A model generated the notes under the pieces. That model saw only the letters and a program-made list of their open reading frames with translations. It did no database searches and was not told where the DNA came from. From Xiphias gladius (Eukaryota > Chordata > Actinopteri > Istiophoriformes > Xiphiidae), in contig NC_053418.1 of the NCBI RefSeq assembly GCF_016859285.1, positions 5,440,521 to 5,504,520 on the forward strand: a stretch of DNA of 64,000 bases, given 5' to 3'. Positions 20,638 to 34,807 of this stretch are shown here, piece by piece; position 1 is the stretch's first letter, and each line of letters opens with the position of its first letter. Position numbers and translations under genes: made by a program.

Positions 20638-23600
20638 GGTGGATCCCAAAGCTTTTTTCTGGTGGGCATCAACGTAGTGTTTGTAACCAAGACTGACTCA
20701 GCCATCTACCTTCTCAATTTAATTGTGTGTTTGTAAATGCACTTGAAAGTCTTCACTTCCTAAGCAAAATATCCTTTTTATTATCCATTTGGTGGTCCAT
20801 GTCCACGAAGTCCAAAAGACCAGGTCATAATCAGAAACTCCTTCATCAGCATTTACTTCTGGATTTGTTGGAAACTGTATTTGCGCAACTGACCATGATA
20901 GGAGTCATAGGGAATAATATGAAATGGATCTAGTCATGGCCAACCAGCTGGTGCAGACCTGAGTCATGGCCTTGGTCTACTGAAAGCTGTTTCGGAGGGG
21001 AGGAAGTCAGTGCCCAACAGATGTCTCATCAACAAATGCCTCCCTAGTGAGTGTGCCACTTCTGCTGTTCACTCGCCACTTCATACTGCTGGAAATTGTC
21101 TTAGTCTGACCATCTTGTTTAGTTCTTTGGCGAGTGGTAGAATCCAGCTGTCAACCATTGAACAGCTGAAAATATTGCACACATTAGAGGACATTTGTTG
21201 TGGCTTGTGTCTGGAGGTGCATGCCATCCTTTATATACTTAGTATGTCAAATCATTTTTATTTTTTTTTTCCTTTTCACGTATTTCACAGACTCTCTGCT
21301 AGCATGACATCTGGCTTAACTTGTTTACCACATGTAGTATTGATATGTTATATGCCAAAATGCAGAACAGATTGGTTGTTAAACACGTCATTCTTTCATT
21401 TGCATTATATGGACTGTTCATCCCCTCTTTGTTTTCTTCCTCCAGCATACTAAGCCTTCTGTCATAAGAGAGGCATTTTGGCAAGTCAGCCTGACTGGGT
21501 GTGGGAGGTTAGCACGAGCAACTTGATTACAGCCCTTCATTAGAAGTGCGCCTCCGATCCTTTGGCGAGGCTGCAGCTGTGGCCATGAGTTGGCCCCTCC
21601 ACCCTCCCTCCCCCTCTTTTCAACCCCCATTATGTCTGGCTACATCTGTCTCCAGCTCTCATGTGAGAGCTCTGCAAGCCTCTCTCTGCTCTTCCATGAC
21701 TACGCCAAGTAGTGCTGGGGAATTATGAGCAGCCATCATCATCACCCAAAGAGACATTACCATTGCTGATGGCTGACTTGTGTTATCTCTTCCCACCACC
21801 ACCCCTACTGGGTCTGGGGCTTAATTTAGCTCAGCAGAAAGAAGGAAAGGGCTTAGGCAGGCGTATTTTTAGAACTACATGGTTTACTGTAATAGGGGTC
21901 TTTAAAAAATTGAAAGTGTCATGTCTTAGGCCTACAATTTCCATCAATTCTGCTGACTCTCCCTTGCATGCAACCGGCTGGGAAAACTATATGCACTGCT
22001 AGCTTAGCAGAGTGGGGCATGTCAGCAAGGCTTGGATGCATAATTGCGATGGACATGTTTGCTGATGTGAGTGGGGGTGAGGTAATACACTGCACCACAC
22101 TGGTCTATTTTGGGAGCTTCCTTTGCCTGCCCAAAGCGCTTTTGTGTCTCACAGTTCTACATCATATTTTAAACATATTTTTGAACCTGTCTTTTACTTC
22201 TTTTTAAGTGTCATTACAGAGCACATTTCATTGGTGTTTTGGTTGAGCACTTCCAGGTCAGCACAATAGTGGTCACTCTGGCCAGTGCTGGCAAGTTAGC
22301 ATTATTTAATGATTGCTGAAATGCTTTCATTCCATACCATTACAAAATGGTGCAGGTATTTTAAGGGTGATTGTCATCTGGGAAGATCGCGCTGAACATT
22401 TTTGGTCTGGCTGCCACCGAACTTGATGTAAATGCTTGATAACGCCTCATCTGTTGGGCTACCAGAGTGTGCGCCAAACCCACCCCATCCCCCCAGTCCC
22501 GAGAGAAACTAGGCCTCTGCCCAGGCTCTGTGCTTCCCTAATGCTATGACTGGACAGCCTCCATTGGGTCAAGTGGAGATTTGCCTCTGATGAATATGGG
22601 CGAGATGTGTTGTGCTCTTGCAATCCAGCAGTGAATCAGGCTAAATGTGACTTTTATATTTTATTTTTTTAGTTAAGTCTGTGCCTTAGATTGCTTGAAT
22701 ATGTTTTTTGCAGGAACCCCCCCCCCCACAAAAAAAACAACAACAATGATTTTAAATTTAAGATAACATCAAGGCCAACAAATTATGGAGTTTACACTGT
22801 TGGACAACACAGCTATTTAAACCTCTGATTCATCAGACTGGATGTAAATCGTGTATCGTATTGTATGAGGGAACATGGGAGTTTCTCGTGAGGAAAAAGA
22901 ATGCAAAGTAAGCCAAAGCAAGTGCTTCTGCCACCCTTTTCTTGGTTAATAGTCCATATTAGGATGGCTTTGTATGCCTCTCGGAACCCAGAAAGCCCGA
23001 GGTTAAATTGAACAATTGTCCAATTAAACTGTGACTTGGAGGAAACTCTGCCAGTCAACACCCTGCCCCTCAACTTCCCTCACTCATTCTCGTTTCCTCT
23101 CTCACTCGCGCACACACAAGTTCTAATCATACACAAACACAAAAGAACCAGATGTGCAGCACTACAAAGCCAGGAGGCCATGAAATTTAGGATAATTGCA
23201 GGGATGATATCGTCCCAGAGGGCAAATGAGGAAATGGTTAAATTATCAGGCCATGAGAGCATCAAAGAAGCTTATGCATACACCCTTCTTGGATTTTCAT
23301 AGACGACGGCTTACATGACCCGTGTCCAGCTATTCTTTTGTGGTGTGATAGAGGGGCTATGTCAGATAGGAAAGTCTATTGTACATTCTTAATCAATTCA
23401 CAGTAAAGGAGCAGGAAGCAGGCCAATATTACTGCCGGATTAGATTTCAAGGCTCAAGTTACTGTTCTCACCAATAATCACACGGTGGATTTTGTTGATT
23501 CTCCTTGTGATCTCTGTAACACACAAGATAATTAAACAGTCATTCATAGATTAGCTTCGAAAGTGTTGATAGCATCTAAGTCTAGACGGACATTGTGACT

Positions 23601-23685
23601 TAAGAGTTTTCAATTGTACAGTAGTATCAAGAAATCTTCTAGGAAACTTAAAGACGCCAGGGCTGTGAACTGATTAATACTGATA

Positions 23686-23710
23686 ACACACACACACACA
23701 CACACACACA
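23686..23710 (+). repeat. (AC)n microsatellite
   Basis: About 12 AC units followed by an interrupted AC stretch. Confidence 0.95.
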
Positions 23711-25215
23711 AAGACACACACAGCCAAAGTCAAGATAATAACCATGATTGAGGGCCATAATGGACACCAAGTAGGTCTACTGCATATGATGCTCCCTGAC
23801 ATCCATCTAGTCTAAGAGCTATTGTGTGTATATGTCTCATTCTTTCTTAACCATACACACACATCCTCTCTCTCTCTGATTTATTTTGCTCTGTGGTATA
23901 AATAAAAGGTTCCTGTTATTAATTTATGGCCCTTCCTTTTTTTCTGATAAATATTTCCAATACAAAGATTTACCTGATTAATTATTTATTGACAACACAC
24001 ACACGACTGCACGGTTTTGTGGATTGTAGGGGTAATGACGTTTGATCTGTGTATACTTGTGAGATCAGACTGGTGGAAGATGTAGTGATAGTGAAAATTT
24101 GCTGGGAGGAACTAGTGAGTGCTCTTAAACCCCCTTTCCATTCCCCCTTCCCAAAGAGACAGGGTGTGAGCGGTTGGAAAAGTTAATGGATCCCACTAGG
24201 AACAGCAAGCTTGGACCAACAGTGAATGTTAGAGATGAGGGAAAACAGCAGAATAAATAATGAATAAATAAAAAGTGAAGTGCATAACCCCGATGTACTG
24301 AACTCCACATTTAGCCTGTCTATGTCTTTGAGCTAGAAACTGAGTCAACTTGCAATTAGTGGTCAGCTGAATTCCTTCTAAAGCATACTAGGTGAGAAAG
24401 TTGCATGCAGAGAGCTTGACTGTACACAAGATTTTGGTTGAGGGCATTTTAACAGATATAAGCCATCTGTTTCAAACTTGTGTACACATCTTTTATTTGT
24501 TTTTTTTATTAATTTTTTGGATTTTAACTGTTGGTCAGACAAAACATGCAATTTAAAGAATTCCCCTTTGGCTGTCAGAACTTGTAATGGGAATGGTTCA
24601 TGATATTCCCACATTGTAATTAATAACTAACCAGTGAATTGCTTTACTGAAAAAAGAGTGGACCAATCGATTGATAATGAAAATGATCGCTATTTCCTGA
24701 CCACTGTACATCAGCGATGGTGAAAAATGTTGGACGGTCTCAAATCACTCATGTCCACAAACAGAGACACACATGACATTTACGTGTCCAAACAAGTTGC
24801 GTCGATGGCTGGCTACTGCAAGTACCTTTTATGGGGATGGAAAATCTCTATTTGATAAAGCCTGGTCTAACCCAGCCAAGCTGTTGCCTGTGTTTAGGCC
24901 TGTTTTTAGTGGGTAGTTTCATTTTCACAAACAATCGTTTAACACGACCCATCAATACTTCAGTGCCTGAAGTTTTAAAGACTCAACGCTTTAGCTACAG
25001 TTGGCATATTGATGCACGTTGAATCTTTTTATGTAATTGGCCTGATCCTCTACAGCTGTTTCTACACATGCAAATAGCCATTTTAAAAATGAATTTAGTA
25101 AACATGTCATTTAGTTTAATGTATTAAACCACATAAGTGATACCTTTAAGGCATTTGTGTGGGTAAAATCTGTCCTCCGCAGGCTAGATGATATATGTTT
25201 TTTTACTCCCCTCTC

Positions 25216-25217
<2 letters not shown>

Positions 25218-25265
<48 letters not shown>

Positions 25266-25279
25266 TGTGTCTGTGTGTG
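25218..25279 (+). repeat. (TG)n microsatellite
   Basis: About 62 bp of TG, with two CTGTG interruptions at the right end. Confidence 0.97.
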
Positions 25280-25975
25280 AAAGAGGCTTGGATGAATCAG
25301 TACAGATCTAAAAGAGGCAGGGGGAGGCTAAGTTCTGAGCCTGAATTAATTCCCAAATTAATTGCGGGCAGACTTTACAGGGGATAAAAAGCTGAAATCC
25401 TAAGGCCTAAAACCCATGGGCCCTCTCCCACTCTGTGTAAACCCCAGTGATGATGTACATAATTTATACTGTCAGTGTATATTTGAAAAAGAAGAAGGGG
25501 AAGAGGCAAAACACAAGGGAAATGACTCAGTGGCCTAGATGCATGTTTCCTTTTTGGGGTTTCCTCTGCTTAATTTCCTCCCCGTCTTTCTCTTTCATTT
25601 TGGCTCATCATTCTCTCTTTTCTTTTATAAGGAAAGGAGGGAAAGAAGGTTATAGGTTAGCATGCTTAGGCCTCTCCTGCTGCATCGCATCCATTGAGGC
25701 ATTATTGCTAGATGAGTCAAATTACCAACCACCTTCTCAGACACTTCAAGCCATTTCCGTGTTGACACATAACAGCTCTTCCATCACACTGTTCAAATGA
25801 GAACAATAGAGGCACTGTGTCATTTTAGTATTCAGTGAGTTAGACAAAGTTTGTGGTGTCTGTCTGGAACCATTTGCAGACTCTTACACACAAATCCCCA
25901 TGCCTCCACCCCATCTTTTTGGTCTTCTTCTCTTCACAGTCAACTGAAAGCCACAGGCTCCTTCAGAAAATTCAA

Positions 25976-26190
25976 AGTTAAATTCAATTTTATTCATATA
26001 GTGCCAAATCATGACATACACTATCTTGAGGCACTTTACAGAGTAAGGTCAAGACCTTACAATATTAAAGAGAGAAGCCCAACAGTTCCAACCACGAGCA
26101 AGCACTTGGTGACAGTGGAGTGGAAAAACTCCTTTTTATCAGAAAGAAACCTCTGGCAGAACTGGACTCAGGGTGTGTCGCCGTCTGCTT
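25976..26190 (+). mobile_element. Teleost interspersed repeat copy
   Basis: ATTCAATTTTATTCATATAG with TGCCAAATCATGACA, GAGGCACTTTACAGAG, AGGTCAAGACCTTACAA and GAAACCTCTGGCAGAAC follow, in order, the layout of a highly abundant fish repeat as I remember it. Family name not known to me. Confidence 0.65.
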
Positions 26191-26440
26191 GTTTGTTGTT
26201 TGTTTGTTTGTTTGTTTGTTTGTCTGCAGGTTTACGCAAAAACTACTGAACCGATTGGCACCAAACTTGGTGGAGGGATGGGGCATGGGTCAGGAAAGAG
26301 CCAATTTTTGGGGCATATCTGGATCACTTACTATGAATTTGAATTTTTTCCTCTGAAGTCTGGTGTATGTTTTTTTTTTTTTTTTTTTTACATTAGCCTT
26401 GGCAGAGGTCTGCGTTCTGCTGAGCGCATTTTCTGGTTCA
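26170..26440 (+). mobile_element. Second interspersed repeat, with (TTTG)n and poly-T
   Basis: A (TTTG)n run (about 26188-26222) leads into ACGCAAAAACTACTGAACCG, then CCAAACTTGGTGGAGGGATG, then a 19-bp poly-T and GCAGAGGTCTGCGTTCTGCT. This order matches another common fish repeat adjoining the one at 25976. Confidence 0.6.
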
Positions 26441-27176
26441 GTCTGTTATGAAGCTGACAGCTGTGGGAGTCCTGGCCATAAATGTATAACCGTGAATCAC
26501 AACATCCCCCGCCATCCTGTGAGGCCCCGGCGAATGACTACATGACATCATTGTTTTCCCTCCAAGAACATGGCCTTTAAGAAAGTCAGAGAGGGCGTCT
26601 CATTCACCCAGCATAGATGTCTTACATGGAATCCATTCACTGAGCTGTTTGGAAGATTTAGAATAGACTTGTGTTCATTGCTTTTGCTTTGTCTGGAGGG
26701 CAGTCAGTATTGCTCTGCATCTGGCAAACCTTGGTGGCAGATTAGGGAAATAATTCCGTTCAAAAGATTAAAATATTTCTTTAGGCAAGGGATATAAATC
26801 TTAGTTCTCAGGCTCTTGTACCAGATCACAGAGTGGGGGGGGAACCTGATTCACTCACCCGGTCTGGTAAAGGTGGACACATGTAAGGACAGTCGTAGCT
26901 TGACTCTGCCATTCACGGCACTAGAGCATCATTCACACTCCAGCTAATGCAGCTCAACCTGTCTGTTAATTTGAGTCTCTTTTAATAGTTCATGATGAGA
27001 AAAACCCAGCAAGTGGCAGCTGCATGTCCTATTCACTGTAACAATTTCACTTTTGCACTGCTTTCACTACAGAGCAGCCAATAGGCCTCTATTAATCTTT
27101 CTGCTGCTCTTGATTGGAAAATCCTGTTGGGCTTTAGAGTAGCGCTTCACTTGACGCTCAGCCCTCCCCTTACACA

Positions 27177-27180
<4 letters not shown>

Positions 27181-27219
<39 letters not shown>
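27181..27219 (+). repeat. (CA)n microsatellite
   Basis: About 20 CA units, 49 bp before a (TG)n array that can pair with it. Confidence 0.97.
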
Positions 27220-27222
<3 letters not shown>

Positions 27223-27265
27223 GAGCTGAAACTAGATCAGCTGGTGTGTACTTCCACGAGAAGAA

Positions 27266-27268
<3 letters not shown>

Positions 27269-27334
<66 letters not shown>
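27269..27334 (+). repeat. (TG)n microsatellite
   Basis: 33 TG units; the inverse of the (CA)n array just upstream. Confidence 0.97.
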
Positions 27335-27339
<5 letters not shown>

Positions 27340-30300
27340 ACACTGCTGATTTAACAACTTTATCACTTCATGTAATGGATGTATGGCTGTGTACATGTGC
27401 CAAGCCAATGTGTGTTTGCACATTTTTTCTCATATGCTCAAACTCTCTGGTACTCTCATGCATTTTGCATGGCCTTGTGGGAAAGCATAATGGGGCTACA
27501 GCAGCACGATGACTCACTAGCCCGTGTAGGCCTTTGACCACAGGCACTTGTTAGTGTGGTGTCAGGGACAAAGTTAGGACTATCTCGGCATGAGTCTTCT
27601 CCGAAGACACATGCAAAGAACACATGAGTCTTTGAAGGGCCAGAACACATGATACGGGGGCTCAAACCTCAGCCATGACACAGTGGGTGCAAATCATAGT
27701 TAATCTGTATTGGCATGTCATTGTCATGTGGCCTTGATGTCAAACATTCCCAAACTGATAACCCTCACTGCTATATTCTCTGACATACCACCATGTATGA
27801 GCTAATATTTGTGTATGCACTTGAGTATTTGTTTATAGTTGTACAAAACATAGGTCTTCAGTCATTGTGTACACACGTGCCTTAGTACACTTGCACATCG
27901 TTGTGTGTGCATCTGTGATTCCACAGCTGTCGTGTTTGGGTGTGCAACGGAAGAGTATTTTTGCAGCCACAATGAAAATCAATACGGCTAGGAATTGATA
28001 GTGTCATAAACAGGCCCTGGGTTATTGCCTAGACAATATTGCCCATCTAGTCACCAAGTCCCAGCTGAGCCTGCCTAGATATGGCCAGTGGCAGTGAGTG
28101 TTACACACACTGATGAAAACACCAGCACTCATCAAATGGCCCGTCTTTCACTTTCACACCAGTTTAGCACCAGCAGCAGCCGCTGTGTCACCCAGGGTCA
28201 ATAACAACTCGACCCCAAAGGCATAGACCTCAATGAACAAACCTAATTGACATTTACTCTTAACTGCTGTCTGCCTCTTTTCTTCCCTTTTTTTGTGAAT
28301 CAGCAACAGGAATATAATTTTATTTTGCCTGTATTTATATTCCACCACAACATAAACTTGAAAGACATCTTAAATAAATCCCTCAGATTTTCCCCTGTGT
28401 TAAATTTAGTGTCATGTTTCACATTTTCTTACATAACCATCCTTCTCATGCACACATTGGAACAAATCCATGTATTGGAATAAACCATAATACCAGGTTT
28501 GTCATATTTTTTAACTTAACAGCCACAAACTTAAATCCTTGTAAATACCGTTTGTTTAGATTGAATTTCCCTCAGATCATACTCCAGCTGAGAGAATAAT
28601 TTGCTTGTCCATGTGACTGTGCTGTTTTTAATTATACTGTTATGGTGTAAGCATACAAAAGCAGGGGAAATGTCCCAGTGGGAGAAGAGTCTAAAAGTTG
28701 AATAATTATGTGTTGTTTTATTTTTAGATGTGTTTTTCTTTTCCCTGAAGTATTCTTGTAGTATTAAAACTGCAATGTCTGTAGTTTAAATTTGGCCCTT
28801 GTTGAAATGCTAGATTTTTCTTGTTACCTATGCACATTGTGCATGCCTTTAGTTGGCGAATACTATTAACTTTTGAATTAGCTAATATTCCAAGGGGGTT
28901 ATGTCATTGTAAAACTGGTGCAATGACATTGATACTGGGACTCGTAATAAATCATTTATCACCAGCAGTGTGAGCGCTGAGAACATGTTCATTTTGCAGT
29001 TGAGAGTGGGTGTCATGAAACTGAGCTGGTGTAGACCGATTCTGACTGATTCTCTGTTGAACCCGGTGACCTTAGGTCAGCTTTATGGATTAAATTTGGC
29101 TTGTGTGTGGGCCAATGCCTTACAGATTACACCCTGTTAACCCTCTGATTGACTGGTCTCCAGTCACCCAACCCTGTCATTAACTCCTGGTATGGGCTCA
29201 TTAGCCAGCAGGACCACCACCTGAACAGGCCGCAGTAAATGTAAAGATGGAACAAAAGGTTTTGAGGCCAAAGGGGTTTAGCTTGTCAGAGAATGTGTTT
29301 CCACTTAGATTTTTGATCTAACTTCTTGATGATAAGAAGAATTGCATCTGCAATAATTGTATTAATTTGAGATTGTATGAGCTGTGGTTGGTGGTTGAAT
29401 CCTAGAGGCTTGTAATTCAGTCAATGGGACCAAGACGCCCCAAACGGGTTTTTCAGTTAGAATTTTGAAGCATCCTGCTTGGTTACACAAGCCAAGCAAA
29501 ATTAAAATAACATTTTGCACCGCAATCGTGTTTCCTCTCCTTATATTGAACTTAGTAAATTTGTGTCCACACTTGCCGTTAGAATTTCATATTGATCAGA
29601 TTGGACAAATTGAACATAGGCTTACAGAGTGTATGGTGGATGTAATTGTGGATGAAATTCTTGTTTGTTTCAGGTTTAAATTAGTCCATTCCTACCGAGG
29701 CAAAGATTATACTTAAGTGAAAAACTTCCACTTGCTGTTGAATTCTTCCTCGAGATGGCGATATCAGTAGAACAAGAAAACAGTAATGATATCTTGCGTG
29801 CAACACTTCCCACAAAGGACATCACTCCTATTCCGTTCACTGCCGCTGTTGTCTTTGCTCGCTGTCCTCCATGTTGTTTTGCTTTGCAGATATTTGTTTG
29901 TTCCACCTTAGAAGGGCTTAATCAGGTTAGTTGATCTTTATCCTTTATTATGGCAAATATCCTGACTTGTCATAGTAAGGAAAGCACAGGTGTAACTAAT
30001 CACAATAATGATGGGTTAAATTTCTTTTTGTATTCCAGTAAATCATGTGATTGAGCCAGCAAGCATAAATACCAGGCACTTGAAGTTGGCACACCTAAAT
30101 GCAGTGCAGTCATTATTAATGTTATTAATTACATCTGTGCTCTTCCTGCTATGACATGTCAAATTAACTGCTATAAAAAGGCACTGATGTTGAAAAGAAT
30201 TTATTTTGTGGTGTTCAGTGCTTGGACAAATGACAAAAAACGGGCAGGTTCGCGAGTGGACATTGCTTTGTTTTAAGTGTCACAGGCCAAAAAGTTAGGG

Positions 30301-32224
30301 AACCACTGGGATAAAACTTTCTTATTGCCTTACATTTCTTCGCATGTATTCTTTCATGTAGAGTAAATTTTGGCTTGCCTCTGATTATTATGGACACTAG
30401 GAGCAGAGATGGAGATTCATCAGCCTCAACCTTTTCTCCCCTCTGTAAGGTCATGAACCAACTCCCTCCCTACCTCTCTTTTTTTTTTTTCTCTTTGCCT
30501 CTGTTTTTCATTGTTTTTCATCCTCTCTGAGAGACCTCTTTATCTCTTTCTTTCATTTTAATCCAAAGAGGCATTATTAGCACACATCACACAAACACAC
30601 ATGCAGTTATACTTGTCCTACAAACTCTGCCTATACACTCGTATGGGAAATTGTCCTCTCACATACTCAACCTGTACATACGCTTACTGACACACGGCCA
30701 GAACCCAAGCAAATGTAGGATAATTTTTGTCCAAGTTGGAAATAGAAGATCTAAGTTAGTGTGAGCCCTGGGGGGGATTTAGGTTTTATTTAATATTTTT
30801 TATTATTTATTTGTTTGTCTCAGATTCTCATGGGGACTAGGACATTGTGGCTAAAGTGCACATGCGCAGTCTTTGCAAATTGCTTCAGATTAATTGAATG
30901 ATTTTCAGACATAATTTTCATAAAATTCAACACTCGTGCATGTTCGTGCTTGTTCCGTGAGTCAGCTTAGAGGAGGTGGCGCTGGTGGAGTCGTGCTCTG
31001 AAAATTATGAACTGGTACTGTGCTGGGCCTACAAGGGTTTTCAAAAAATAGAGTTTGACCAAAATGATTGCCTGTGAAAAAAGAAATTACATAAACATGA
31101 AACCCCCACATTTAGACATGTGTTTTACTGAAGGCATGTCACGGAAGGCACATGGTACAGCAGTAAGTGCTCGCAAAGTACAGTGATGAAAATATAAACA
31201 AACTGTCTGTAGGTTTAGCTATGATTTAAAATGTTTTGATAATGGTACCAGTATCATCACATTGTCTTTCAAATACCAGTTCCTAAATGATACATTTTCA
31301 GTACATTTCTTTTTTAATACAGAAAGGCTTTAGTAAAAAAAAAACATCTTTTTTTGGATCTAAAAAACAAGATTATTTAAAAAAATATATATATATTTTT
31401 TTTAATAGGAAAAAAATCTTTAGTTTTACTTATAGGGGTCTTGGAATTTTTAAACACTCTTAGCAGTTTTACAACATAATAAAGTTCTAAGTAACTCTAC
31501 ATGAATTCACAACACATAAAAACTGAAACACATACAATCTGTCTTCATCCTCTCACTGTCTTTATCTGAGAACGCTGGGACATAAAAAACAAGTGTTTCA
31601 GGCTATTAGAGATGGAACAAAGGTGTGCGTGTGCTTGCAATCAAGGTTCAGTTAATTTCCTCCCCTTTTTATAGCTTTTTCCAGGTGGTGGTCCAGTTGT
31701 AATCCCTTCTTCTTTTCTGTTTACAACAAGAAATCTGTGTAAATGACTATAAAAGTTAAACATTTATCAAAGCTATTATGGTTAGTGTTGCTGAACATGC
31801 TTAATGTTTTATTAAAGAGGGTGGAGGGTGGGCCCAAAAAAAAAAAAAAAAAAAAAAGGTACTCATCAAGAATCCTGAAATAATGCATGGTTAAAAAAAA
31901 AAGAACAAAAAGTTTTAAAATAGCAAGCTAAAATTAAAAATGTGAGACGTGTGTTTACATGTCTCGGTGTATCCGTGGCTATTCTTGGGCGTCACCTTGG
32001 CAGGTCCATGGAGCACTCCAACAGCCCTCAAAAAATCAAAAGTGGAAGAGCTAAAACAATCACTGTTTAGTCCGTGGTTATAGTGGATTACAGGGTATGT
32101 CAAGTAAAAGGATGTGTAATATTCTCACGTCAAACATGAAATAGGATCCGATTCTGTGGTTTGGTTAAATTGCAGCTTCTATAGTTAGAGGTGCTGTTCT
32201 CCAGCTCTTCAGGTCTCTCCCCTG

Positions 32225-32227
<3 letters not shown>

Positions 32228-32318
<91 letters not shown>

Positions 32319-32336
32319 GTGTGTGTGTGTGTGTGT
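32228..32336 (+). repeat. (GT)n microsatellite, 109 bp
   Basis: More than 50 GT units with a single GC interruption; the first of three GT arrays within 700 bp. Confidence 0.97.
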
Positions 32337-32585
32337 TTGTGTAACCTGTTGATTTGGATCTTTTTTTAACACTCAATCCTCGCTAGTGGTACCCATGAAC
32401 AACCCCCTGCTCCTCCTCCCCACACTTTCTCTGATGTGCAAAATTGTCTGTGAGGGACCGTTGAATAATTTAACAGCCTGGCGACGGATCTCTGTGACAC
32501 TGCACTTAGTGTGTTTGCTTGTTTCATCCAGTGTGTGCGCGTGTTTGTATTTATTTAAGGGGGAGGGGTTTGGAGAAAGACTGCG

Positions 32586-32589
<4 letters not shown>

Positions 32590-32642
<53 letters not shown>

Positions 32643-32643
32643 A
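32590..32643 (+). repeat. (GT)n-(GA)n compound microsatellite
   Basis: About 20 GT units pass directly into GAGAGA. Confidence 0.96.
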
Positions 32644-32864
32644 AGACTGGGGGGGCTTGGAAAAAGCAAGATAGTAGACCACACACTCTATTGACCAGGT
32701 TGGGAAAAAAAAAAGCGCTAGCACTGATAGTTGCCAGAGACGATGAATGGCTGTAATAGAGAATACTCCAGGCTTCTCTCCGGAGGGACAGACACACACA
32801 CCGACCCCTCTGGATTCATGGGATTGTTCTATAGAAGCTTTCACACTGAATGGGGGGTGGGTTT

Positions 32865-32866
<2 letters not shown>

Positions 32867-32904
<38 letters not shown>
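32867..32904 (+). repeat. (GT)n microsatellite
   Basis: 19 GT units. Confidence 0.97.
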
Positions 32905-32905
<1 letters not shown>

Positions 32906-34523
32906 GGTCCAATGCATAGGGCAGTACTTTAACCGACATCTCTCTCAGGTAGCACACGTTTCCCTAGTGCTTGCCCTCAGTACAGATGAAGAGATCTCAG
33001 TCTTCACCCTATATTTGGGGAGGTTTAGGTACTGCTGCATTTTTTTTACAAGCCTCCAGATTGGGAGAGAAGACTTTTGTAGCTTTTTGGAGAGAGCTTA
33101 TTCCAAGGCCACTGAAAATAATTACAAGGTCTTGTCCAGTGGTCAAAGGTTGTCTAAGAGATCCTTGTGCAAGCTTAGATTTTGATTTTGCTGGAATTAT
33201 CTTTGTCTGTTTTCTCACCATTGGTGATTCTCAGGGCACTGAGATAAATGCAGCTTTCCTACTGCACTTTATCTTAAGCATGACTTTATTTTAAGAAGGG
33301 AGACATTATCGTGCCCTGTGTGAAAGCCACATAACTACACCTTGCAGGCTCCTTAAGGAAACTGGTAATAATGTATTAGGCTTTCATTTATTGCTTGGAG
33401 GTTTCAAGGAAAAAGCCACTACTAAGCTGAGCTAAAATGACCATCCCAAGAGCCCATGGTGAAGTCTTTGAATATTTTGTCTTTAGCAAACACCAGTCCT
33501 AAACCCAAATTTTACTTTATCAACTTTACTGTGATCCCCCCCCCTTTTTTTTTGCTGTAAAAATGATTGTTTTCTATTAATTCATTGATTCATTGATTAA
33601 TCATTTTAGCTCTAAAGCTGATCATTCTCTGCAAGTATATTTCATAAAATGGGTAATTCTGCCAAAATGTTTCATGTGCATTTAGAGTCTATGTGTTTGT
33701 GTGAGTGATATCACTATTATGATGTTAAAAGTTTATATACTGACAGTGCCATAGCATACAAAATTTCAACGCTCCATAATGGAGGGATAGTCTTTTCCAC
33801 AAAGCCCCTGGCTACTCCCAAACACCTCACAAATGCCCTAGGCTAGCTTAATATTGCATAGCTGCAACTTTACACACAGATCCTATATATGGACATGTGC
33901 AAGGGGGTAAAAATGGTGTGAAATGTTTTCTCACGTGTGAAGCCTTTCATGTGCCGTGGTTGTGCGTGTGCTCTTTCCGTTTATATAATACTCTGTAAGT
34001 CTGCATCATTTCAAGTGACTTTCCTACATCAATATGGAGATTAAGATTGTTATTGACCTAAAGCTTTAGGGTGAAGAGTGGAGCTGCTGTCTTCTGTCTT
34101 CTTTTTTCTCACACATTTCTGTGGGAGGGTTGTTGCACTATGCACTTATGACAGCGATTGAATCATGGCTTAGTGGTTTAAAATTTGTTTTGATGACAGT
34201 CGTGTCCAGGAAATGAATGAACACTTAAACACTCCTCTAACATTTAGGCAGCATCCTCTCACAACTGTGGATTGACCAAGTTAACTGCATTGAAATAACA
34301 ACATAGCTGTCTGGAGACAGTCAACAACACGGTATGACACCAGCCATCCAGTTGGTCTGTCCGCCTGCACTACTGCATTTTCTGTCTACCCCTGTTTGGT
34401 GATGCATACTGTTTATCCATTTATCCTGGATCTTTCTAGTTGAACTTTTTCAGCATTTATGATTTATTTTATTAAAACAACAGCAAATCATATTTGATAC
34501 AAAGTGTGGTGTTCTTAGTCTGC

Positions 34524-34543
34524 CATTTGTCCATGGACAAATG
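34524..34543. repeat. 20-bp perfect palindrome
   Basis: CATTTGTCCATGGACAAATG reads identically on both strands. Confidence 0.95.
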
Positions 34544-34569
34544 ACAGCTTCCGTCTTTCTCAGATATTA

Positions 34570-34608
34570 TTGCAGGTCCAGTCTATGAAAAAACGACTGG
34601 ACCTGCAA
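34570..34608. repeat. Hairpin with 14-bp perfect stem
   Basis: TTGCAGGTCCAGTC pairs perfectly with GACTGGACCTGCAA across an 11-nt loop. Confidence 0.95.
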
Positions 34609-34807
34609 AGGAAAGAGCGAGAGTTTATGTCACTGGTGTCTGTCTCTTCATCTTTGCATGTTGCAGTGAAAAAAATTAGGATGTTTTATGCTTTGACTGA
34701 GAAACTTAGATTCAACTCAGGGCTTTTTGACAGCTATTCAAACTCTTGACTGGATGATTAAGTAATCTATTATTATTTAAATCTAAAAGAAATAGTTAAT
34801 AGACATT

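Noticed and set aside
21010..21453. 147-codon plus-strand frame in taok3 intron 1
   Set aside because: No recognisable domain, ordinary intronic composition, no splice sites framing it; length alone is compatible with chance.
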